Shown here in pieces: positions 56,426-64,000 of a DNA stretch of 64,000 nt. The stretch covers positions 372,001 to 436,000 of the forward strand of contig NW_024104346.1 in assembly GCF_003945595.2 (NCBI RefSeq), written 5' to 3'. Every line of letters starts with the position of its first letter. Positions within the stretch are counted from its first letter, which is position 1. The position numbers were made by a program, and so were the translations under genes. A model generated the notes under the pieces. The model saw nothing but the letters and a program-made list of their open reading frames with translations, ran no database searches and was not told where the DNA came from. The DNA is from Pipra filicauda (taxonomy: Eukaryota; Chordata; Aves; Passeriformes; Pipridae).

Positions 56426-58271
56426 TTGTTTGTCCCGGAGGAGCTCGAGTGCAGCGAGGACAGGAGCAGCAATCAGCCAGCAGCAGGCTGAGCTGGGGCA
56501 GCTTCACTCTCATCTCCTTCAGGCTTTGGGGGGTGAGATGCAAACACTCTGGGAGGTGATTTCTTGGCAGTAGGATTTTCTTACTCCTGTTTCTTCGGGG
56601 TTTTTCCCCAGTGTCTTGATTTTCTGTGCGAGTTGCAGCTGGAAACACAAATCGATTGATGGATTGGAACTGGTGCTGATAGAACTATTCCTGGAGAGTT
56701 TAGAACAGTTTTTCTCTTTCCTTGAAGCTACCCAAGGCCTGGAAGGGTATCTATTGCCTGAAAGGAGTGTTTTCTCTCTCACCCATCTCAACAACTTCCC
56801 ATCAAGCTTCTCTTTTGTGATTTCAAGCTGCGGAGAGAGCTGAGAAACTCTGCAGTGGTTCCATGCAAATCCATCCTCCACTCCTCTCCCAGGGCTCATG
56901 GGAACAGCAGAGGGATTGTCACACGTCCCAGAGTGGCAGAGATGCAGCAGCACTGATGTGCTGAGGGAGAAATGTGAAGTGGGAATTCAGGAAGCCCTTG
57001 AAGAAGTTGTGATGTTGCTTTTGGTGTTGGCGTTGCTTTCCTTTCAGTCTCCCCACTCAGAACTCCCCACCTTTCCTGCATCTTTAATTTGAAAACGGGC
57101 AGTTTCTGGGAGGGGCAGAAGGAAGGGGAGCTGAGAGGGGACTGTGGGAAGGGCTCATTTCACAGCTGGCAACTTGAGCCCCAGCTGGGCAGAGTCTGCA
57201 GGGTCAGAGGGGGAGGCAAACGTGGGGGATCCAGCCCTGGATCCATCCAGGGGCAGGAGGAGGAGGAGGGAGAAGGTGTACCCAGGAGTGTTTTTCCTCA
57301 CTGTGTTGCACGAGCTGTGCTGTTCCCAAGTGCAGAGGGTGACTCTGGGACTCACAGCCCAGCTGGCTCCTGGAAGCAGCTTCCTTTGCTTCCTCCTCTG
57401 CCTGTGGTGCAGCACGAGGAGGGAAATGGGATGGGAACACAGGGAAAACTCAGGGAGTTTTCAATTAATAATAATTATGATCAAGCCCCATATGTTTATT
57501 GGAAGCCAACAGTTGCACCAGCGCCAGGACTGAAGGGGAGGAGGGGCTGTGGGGTGTCTGGGGCAGATTTTAAGTCCCTCTCCAGAGCAGGGGAGGGAAG
57601 GGGGGAGGCAATGGCTGAGAGACCTGGGACTCCACACCCTGAGCTCCTTGGGGTGGGAGGAACAGCCCCTGGCCCAGTGTCTCTGCCCTCTGAGCTCCTG
57701 CAGGGGGGTGAATTGGCCCCCAAGGTGAGGTGCAAAGCAGATGTGCCCCCTCAGTAACAGCCCTTTCCTCCTCCCACTGAGCCTGACTCTGTCCTGCTCT
57801 TCACACCTAATTACAAAGGGTTTGGCCCTTCCTCGCGTTGCTGGACCTGTTTGGACCCAGCACAGACAGGTGCTGCCCTGCTGCAGGTAACCAGTGTCAG
57901 GTGGAGTCGTGTCAGGGCTGAAAGCCTCGAGCCTGCCAGGAATTTGGGCTCCCAGAGCCACCGGAGCTGTGCTTTCCCTGTCAGCTCCCAGGCTGGGGGT
58001 TGGTTTCTCCTGGAGCTGAGCCTTTGAATGCCACTCTTATCTCCTCTCCTGTTGTTGTCATTTTTCCCCTTTGTAAAGGAGATGTAAAGCTGAGGCAGAG
58101 ACAAGGAAACACCTTGTTCCCATTGTCACTGCTGCCTGTGCCCAAGGCAAAGCCGGGGCTGGGGCTGCCTGAAATAGTTTCCTGACTAATGGAAAGCAGA
58201 GTGATGTGGAACTCGGGCTCCTGGTGGGAAGGGCTGAGGCTGCAAGGTGAGCACAGCACTGTGAAGGTGCC
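56426..58271. other. G+T-rich non-coding sequence
   Basis: No transposon recognised. A strong acceptor-like tract (GGCGTTGCTTTCCTTTCAG) ends at about 57048, but no matching donor-bounded exon can be supported. Long open frames at 57089-57757 and 57461-57961 are on opposite strands of the same GC-rich DNA. Confidence 0.4.
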
Positions 58272-58742
58272 TGTGATAAACAAAGTCCCGAGTTTCTCCA
58301 AGTTTTTGAATAGGAGTTTATTATCTGGTAAAAGCAAGCACAGCCAGCTGGGTGACAGAAATGGGGACAAGTTCCCCAAATCTGCACACACACTACAGTG
58401 TACATTTGGCATTTATCTTAGCTGCTTCATGCACATTAATTATCTCATATACATAGACATTTTACAGGTTTTTTGCTAAGTATTTAATATCTGGGTTTTC
58501 TTACAGCTAAAGCTAAATGGTTATCTCTACAATGGTCACAATTCATGCATTCTTGGACAAACAGATTTAAAGTTCTACCATATTTTATTCTTGGGATAGT
58601 AGGGAGGTTTTAGGGCCCCTTGACCTTGTAAGGGTCTGTTTTATTTCTTTATGGGGGTGTAATTAAGTTTTGCAATCCGTTTGTTTTGTTTGGGTGTCGT
58701 CACCCGTTTGTTTCACGAGTCACAATTATTTATCACAGTGCC
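58267..58742 (-). mobile_element. Complete solo LTR of an endogenous retrovirus with 5 bp target-site duplications
   Basis: The LTR spans 58272-58737 (466 bp) and is bounded by perfect inverted ends TGTGATAAA / TTTATCACA. The flanking pentamer GTGCC occurs on both sides (58267-58271 and 58738-58742), the mark of integrase-mediated insertion. Orientation is minus: reading that strand, a TATATGAGATAA block is followed by AATAAA (58322-58317), about 45 bases before the CA end. A 5 bp duplication fits ERVL-type elements better than alpha- or betaretroviruses (usually 6). No internal gag, pol or env sequence is present, so the element has been reduced to a single LTR by recombination. Confidence 0.92.
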
Positions 58743-59184
58743 CCTGAGCCTCCCCTCCCAACACTGGGATGCTTTTTGCCCGACCATACAAAACTAAAAT
58801 TCACCTCCCCTGGCTCTGAGCTGCCCTGTCCATGGTGGGGGGGGGGATTCCTGTGCTAAATTGTGTGAGATTTCCACAAAATCCACGGGAGCTCCTTTGC
58901 CTCAGCATGGGAATGGATGTTCTGCAAGGAGCCAGATCCCTGCTTGTAAATCAGTTCAGCCCCTGTAATATCTGCCAAGTGTTTGGGGACACCTGGATAG
59001 CTGATGCTGTATAAATGTCAGTTGTTATTACAGTTTCTTGCTCAGGTTATTGATTTCTCCCCTGCTCTTCTCACTGGGATGGAGTGACTGGAGGGTTTTT
59101 GGTAGATCAGCTCCTCCTCCAGCTTGTCCTGCACACTTTGGACACCCTTCCCCTGGACTGCAGGTCTCAAAATGTCCCAGCCTG
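58743..59184. other. Non-coding sequence
   Basis: A G run lies at 58837-58846. Nothing else recognised. Confidence 0.5.
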
Positions 59185-59325
59185 AGAGTGTCCAAGGCCA
59201 GGTTGGACAGGGCTTGGAGCAACCTGGGCTAGTGGAAGGTGTCCCTGCCCATGGCAGGGGGTGGAACTGGATGAGCTTTAAGGTCCCTCCAACCCAAACC
59301 ATTCAATTCCATGATTATTCCATGA
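59185..59325 (+). mobile_element. CR1 LINE 3'-end fragment, well preserved
   Basis: GAGTGTCCAAGGCCAGGTTG, GCCCATGGCAGGGGGTGGAA, TAAGGTCCCTCCAACCCAAA and ATTCCATGATTATTCCATGA. The duplicated ATTCCATGAT at the end is the CR1 terminal repeat. Confidence 0.97.
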
Positions 59326-59871
59326 TAACCAATTCCACCCTTCCCTGCTGGAGCTTTTTGGAGCCCAGCAGGTTAAACACAGCCCATCCTCCCCGGGGCA
59401 CAGAAAATCTCCTGTGATCCTCCCATGGACTTTGTGTTCTGCTTCTCCTCCAGCACACACATCCACTCCCACTTACCCTTTCTCCTCGAAATCCTGCTCT
59501 TGTTTCAATGGAAATATGTCCAGCTCTGTTGTTTCAGCCTGAAGGACAAAGTTATCATTCCATCTCCCAGCAAATGCTGCCCTCACCTTTCAGAGATCAG
59601 CCACGAAATGCAAACCTCTGACAGGCTCTGGTTCCCTGGAGGCCCTGCAGTGTTTCAGCTTTTCACTGAAAGCTGCCTTAGTTAAGGGGGAAAAATACGG
59701 ATTTTTATTTTTTTTCTTTTCTCCTCCCAGAAAGTCTCCCCTGCCCCCTTTTCCCTCCCACCATCACATCAAGATACTTCCTTCTGTACCATAGAAAATG
59801 TTCAGCTTTTAAGGGCAGGAGGGTCCAGCTGTGATTTAGTCAGAATTTATTGAGAGCACTGATGCCCCATC
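59326..59871. other. Non-coding sequence
   Basis: T-rich run at 59702-59722. No exon or transposon. Confidence 0.5.
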
Positions 59872-59998
59872 CCCTGCCCCCCTGCTCTCCCCCTGCCCCC
59901 CTGCTCTCCCCCTGCCCCCCTGCTCTCCCCCTGCCCCCCTGCTCTCCCCCTGCCCCCCTGCTCTCCCCCTGCCCCCCTGCCCTCCCCCTGTCCCCCTG
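59872..59998. repeat. 20 bp minisatellite, about six copies
   Basis: Unit CTGCTCTCCCCCTGCCCCCC repeats with period 20. Only the last copy varies (CCCTCC, TGTCCC). The plus strand has no A within the array, and the complementary strand is G-rich. Confidence 0.97.
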
Positions 59999-60904
59999 CT
60001 TCATCTGTGCTTCTGGCCCTGCATGACCAGGGCTAAACAGAGCACAGAGCACGTGGTTCCTGGTAGGGAGCTTGGGATCAACCAGTATGGACAGGACAGG
60101 GCAGAGGAGCTGTGTCACCTAATCTCAGCTGGATGAGACACATTCCCACCCTCCTGGGTCTCTCCCCGTTTCGTTGCACTGGGAGCAGGGGGCAATAAAT
60201 CAGTGGATTTTTATATCTTGGTGTAAAAGCTGACATTGCTAAAATATCCCATTATCACAAGCTGCCATAAATGAGCTCCTGGGCAGGCACAGCTGGACCC
60301 TGGGAGGGTGGAAGGGAAGTGATTACTGGGAACCATCGGCTGCTGCTGCAGGAACTGTAGGAAAGTCAATAACTTATTAGCACTGGTTTGTGGATTATCT
60401 GCTTTCCTAAAGAGATTCCTCCCCCCACTGCTGGAGTAAAAGGGTGTTTGTGCTGTGCAGAGCCACTGATTGTCATCCCCTGTTCCAGGAGCTGCTGTTT
60501 AACAGGGAGAGCAGGGCTGAGAAATGCCAGAGGCAGTGGGGTCACTGCTCAGGGTTTGGCTAAAAGATGCTCCTCTTTGCCCTCTCTGTGCTTCTGGGAA
60601 GTTGTGTCCCGTTCCAAAGACACCAGAAGGCTGCTCAGAGGGAGGTTTGTCCTCCTGGTGCCTCAGAATTGTTCTGGCAGTGCCCCCTGAGGTGGTGAAT
60701 TGGGTACCCCGGGGGCAGCAGTGCCCCTTCCTCGTGCCCTTCTGCTGCTCTGAGCGGAGCTGGGTGTTCCTGTGCCCGGTGCCAAAGGGCTTGGGATGCC
60801 CTTCTAGAGGATTCTTACCCTGATTCTGTGTCTCAGAGGGAGCAATGGGTGATGCTGACCCCAAGAATGCTCTGCCATCCCATGTGGGTGATGTCCAAGG
60901 CCAG
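59999..60904. other. Non-coding sequence
   Basis: No transposon recognised. Short AT-rich part at 60195-60260. No supported exon. Confidence 0.45.
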
Positions 60905-60981
60905 GGGAAACACAGGTCCACCCGCTCAGTCTTCGTGTCCTCCTTGATTTCGTTTGCAATCCACACGTTCTGTCTGACCTG
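60905..60981 (-). other. Coding-like stretch on the minus strand, unidentified
   Basis: The frame reads QVRQNVWIANEIKEDTKTER then VDLC, with mostly G- or C-ending codons (AAC, GTG, ATC, AAG, GAG, GAC, ACG, CGG). It has five CpGs in about 75 bases, where flanking DNA has few. CAG precedes it at the right edge, but the upstream pyrimidine tract is weak and no clear donor ends it. It may be a short exon, a pseudogene relic or chance. I cannot place it in a family. Confidence 0.2.
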
Positions 60982-61639
60982 GGATCCTTCAAACCCCTCA
61001 GAGCTGTTGGATAAAGGTTTTCTTGGCATCCAAATGTGCTCTGGAGGTGACAGTGAGAAATGGCTGAAGGAGGTGAACCATTTCCAGACCCAGATAATCC
61101 CTGTGTGTTGAGGGCATGAGAGGGAAGTGTTCCGATGGAGGAATGCAGCAGCTGATGTCTTTTTTTTTGTGGGGAGAAGTCCCTGCAGTTAATCATGTTG
61201 GTCATGAAAAAGAAGAAAACCCATCTTCTGCCTCTCTTGAGGGAGAAGAGGTTCTGTCCCATCCTTCCCAGAACCTTCTGAACACTTGGTGGGGATGTTT
61301 TGGCCACTCTGGGAAATTCTAGGAAGCTGTACAGTGGTGGTGGGCAAGGAAAGAGGAGCTTGTGCTTGGGTACTGAGCTTCACAAGGGGAATTCTCCTTT
61401 GCTTCTGTCCTCCTTCACTCTCACTAAATTAATTTACTTACTTGATGGACCATAATCTCTGTCACCAGCAAAGCAGAATGTCTACAGCTTTTTATACACA
61501 TATTTCTTGCCCCATTAAACTATTCTGCCTCTGACAGATTAAGTTCCAAGGGCTAACCTCAAATGTTTTAGGGCACAGCTTTCTAATAAATATAAATGTA
61601 TAGCCACACTTGGGAACTCTTTGGGATGCAACAGATTGA
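60982..61639. other. Non-coding sequence
   Basis: AT-rich and repeat-free from about 61410 to 61620 (TCACTAAATTAATTTACTTA, CTAATAAATATAAATGTAT). No gene seen. Confidence 0.4.
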
Positions 61640-61990
61640 AAAGGGGGGCAGGAGATTGGGGGGCAAAAAGCCTGTTAAAAAAAATTGTTTAAACCTTTAG
61701 CACCTCTGCTGCTGTTCCTCCATCCTGAGTACCCGTGGCAGGGTAATTTATGTCCTGAAATTACAATCCATATGAATTAGCCTGGCACAAATACATCATT
61801 TCCTAATAATATAGACAAGATGCTTCAAGGAATGATGATGAGAACAGCCCTTTCCTATATGTTCTGCTTTGCTGCTGAGCAATTATCTAATCATTTTCTT
61901 GCAGTGATGCAGAAGGATTTTTATTTCCCCCCTGTAATGCAACAAGTGCTGTTTGGAAGCTGTGGTGGAAACAAGGCCCAGAAATAACAA
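61640..61990. promoter_or_regulatory. AT-rich repeat-free island, possible conserved element
   Basis: About 300 bases without a transposon but with ACAATCCATATGAATTAGCC, ATTTCCTAATAATATAGAC, GAGCAATTATCTAATCATTT and TGCAACAAGTGCTGTTTGG. The density of homeodomain-type cores is the highest in the right third of the window. Confidence 0.3.
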
Positions 61991-62173
61991 TACTAGACCC
62001 AATTCTGTGCTGGCACAAATGTGCCCTCCAGGGCCAGTGCCCTGTCCAAGGCTGGGCTGGAAGGGAATGTTTCCATGGGTGGAAAGCAGAGGTGTAAATG
62101 GGTGGGTTGGGGCAACTTCTCTTTCATTTCAGGAATGAGAAACTTTGATTTTTTTATTTTAATTGCAAGATGT

Positions 62174-62275
62174 GATCACAGAATCATAGAATGGGTTGGG
62201 TTGGAAGGGACCTCAGAGATCATCTCCTTCCACCACCCCCTTCCCTGGAGGTCCCTTCAGGTCCTGGAAGGTCAC
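62174..62275 (-). mobile_element. CR1 LINE 3'-end fragment
   Basis: GATCACAGAATCATAGAATG, GGGTTGGAAGGGACCTCAGA and ATCATCTCCTTCCACC, with an intact terminal repeat. The downstream TCCCTTCAGGTCCTGGAAGG may belong to it. Confidence 0.95.
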
Positions 62276-63467
62276 AGTGAGGACACCCCACAGCTGTTCT
62301 TCTGCTGGCTGAGCACTCCCAGTCCCCTCAACCTTTGGATTTGCAATCCCAGCTGTGTTTCCAGCTGCCTCCCCTGCCCTGGGGGTTGGACAGAGCCAGG
62401 GTCAGTGCTACCCTGGGGCTCCCAGGTGCTTCTGCAATATTAATTGGCGAGTCGCTAATTAATGGGGAAAACCCAGGGCTGGGTTTTTCCCTCTGTTCTC
62501 CCTCCCCGACTCCCTGAGAGCCTGTTGAGCTCGGAGGTGCTCGGTGGCAGGAGATCTCTCCCTCAGCCATGGGCAGGACCTTGAATAATTCCCTTTGCCT
62601 GCCTGGTGTTACCATAGTAATCAGCAATGATTAGAGAACCCCTCCTTGAATTCTCGTTTAGTAACGTGGGCTCCTCGCCGAGCTGATGAGCAGGGGCTGC
62701 TGAGCACACCAGTGCTGGCAGGGTTTGCTTTGCTCACAGCACAGGAGGTGCCAAAATGCAGCCAGAATCCTCCGGGGAGCTGTGGCTCTGCAGTGGCTCT
62801 GCTGCTCCAGCCCAGCTGTCCCTGCTCTTGGCTTCCCTGGGGGGGGTGTAGGGCTGTTAATCTGCATTTCTGAAGCGCTTCAGAGGTGCTTGGTGGAAAA
62901 GAGCAGAGTTTTCCATCTTGTCCTGGGTGTGGGATTCACTCCAGTGCCTGTGGAGGTTACAGTGGTGCTTAAATTCTTCCCATCGTTGGAGCCTGGAGTT
63001 AAACTGCAGTGATTTCGCCCAAACCCTGTTTTTTTTTTTGCTCAGTGACTATTGCAGACACACCTCTGACAGCTTTCTTACCCCACCTCTCCCCCTTCTG
63101 TCACTGGACAAGGAGCTGCCTTCGTGCTGACACCAATTTCTTGCTCCCCAGGGTGTAACGAGCCCCTTCCAAACACAACCCGCACGTCCCCGAGGGTCTG
63201 CGAGGGGAAAAAACAGGAGGCAAAGAGCTCCCGGGGGGGCTGGAATCACTTGTTTAACCCCGGGGCCTCGCAGCAGCCACAGAGGGAGGAAAGGATTGTC
63301 CTGGAGCTCTGACCCTGCTGGGTAATTAATTACCTGCAGGGTCCTGTGAGTGCAGGGAGAGAGGGAGGGAAATCTGTGTGTCAGATGCTGCTGAGGTGTC
63401 ACTGTGCTGGGGGAACTGAAATCGTGGCCAAATAACCTGTCGACACCATTAATAAAACAAGCAGAAT
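62276..63467. other. Non-coding sequence with scattered CpGs
   Basis: A strong acceptor-like tract (a T run then GCTCAG) ends at about 63045. CpG-bearing patches occur at 62445-62700 and 63120-63270 (ACGAGCCCC, CGCACGTCCCCGAGGG, CCTCGCAGC). No exon could be supported. Confidence 0.4.
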
Positions 63468-63880
63468 AAATAAATAAAATAAAAAATAAATAAAATAAAA
63501 TAAATAAAATAAATAAAATAAATAAAATAAATAAAATAAAAGAAATAAAATAAAAGAAATAAAATAAAAGAAATAAAATAAAAGAAATAAAATAAAAGAA
63601 ATAAAATAAAAGAAATAAAAATAAAAGAAATAAAAATAAAAGAAATAAAAATAAAAGAAATAAAAATAAAAGAAATAAAAATAACATAAGTAAAATAAAT
63701 AAAATAAATTTAATTAAATTTATTAAATAAAAAATAAAATAAATTACATAAATAAGAAAAATTAAATAAATTAAGTAAATAAAATTAAAGAAATAAAGTA
63801 AATAAATAAAAATAAAATAAATAAAATAAAAAATAAAATAAATACATTAAATAAACAAATTAAATAAACAAACAGAACCA
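63468..63880. repeat. ~410 bp AAATA-type microsatellite
   Basis: Only A and T with rare G. It comprises AATAAAATAAAT units at the left, AAAATAAAAG units between about 63530 and 63680, and a degenerate TAAATTAAAT part at the right. The minus strand shows an isoleucine/phenylalanine/leucine-rich open frame that is simply this repeat. Confidence 0.97.
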
Positions 63881-64000
63881 GCTGCACTCTTGGTTCTGTT
63901 CTTCCCCAGGGAAAACTCCCCTTTCTTTTTGGGGTGTGTGGTTTCTGTGGAGAACTGGGGTTGTTGCAGGGGGGGTGAGTCTGTTCAGGCAGTAATTAAT

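Noticed and set aside
57089..57961. Long overlapping open frames on both strands
   Set aside because: Opposite-strand frames of similar length in GC-rich DNA, with no domain, no splice partners and no conserved motif.

Overview
The window is vertebrate nuclear DNA, almost certainly from a bird. It carries about 25 CR1 LINE 3'-end fragments, recognisable from the recurring 'GGCACAGGTTGCCCAG', 'TCCAAGGCCAGG..GGAGCAACCTGGG' and 'AAGGTCCCTTCCAACCCAAACCATT' blocks in both orientations. It also has one solo retroviral LTR, many short minisatellites, and no operon-like or bacterial architecture. Nearly all open reading frames are chance frames in GC-rich or repeat DNA. Proteins are encoded only in small spliced exons.

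The one gene that can be named is the 5' end of CSMD2 (CUB and Sushi multiple domains 2), transcribed leftwards on the minus strand. Exon 1, with the start codon and signal peptide, lies at 23920-24076. Exon 2, the first part of CUB domain 1, lies at 6513-6729. Intron 1 is 17.2 kb. Intron 2 runs off the left edge of the window, since the rest of CUB 1 is absent. The splice sites are canonical and the phases agree (phase 1 into exon 2, phase 2 out of it). A CpG-rich promoter region covers about 23.6-26.2 kb, with a TATA-like box at 24492-24498.

Layout. 1-6512: intron 2 of CSMD2 with CR1 fragments and a possible LTR remnant. 6513-6729: exon 2. 6730-23919: intron 1, with a truncated LTR near 7 kb, minisatellites, four CR1 fragments and several repeat-free AT-rich islands that could be conserved enhancers. 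23.6-26.2 kb: CpG island, exon 1 and promoter. 26.2-50.4 kb: upstream non-coding DNA dense in CR1 pieces, with a striking ~630 bp tract made almost only of G and T at 34.4-35.05 kb. 50.4-64 kb: non-coding DNA whose strand composition is reversed (plus strand G+T-rich, where the region to the left is A+C-rich). It holds a complete solo LTR with target-site duplications at 58.3-58.7 kb, a 181 bp tandem duplication, and an ~410 bp A/T-only AAATA-type microsatellite near the right end.

The reversal of strand composition near 50.3 kb, a good polyadenylation signal at 53.4 kb, and a few exon-like stretches bounded by acceptor and donor sequences suggest rightward transcription from about 50.4 kb. 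They also suggest that leftward transcription may begin upstream of the annotated CSMD2 exon 1. This is inference from sequence only. No CRISPR array, bacterial system, tRNA or rRNA gene was seen.
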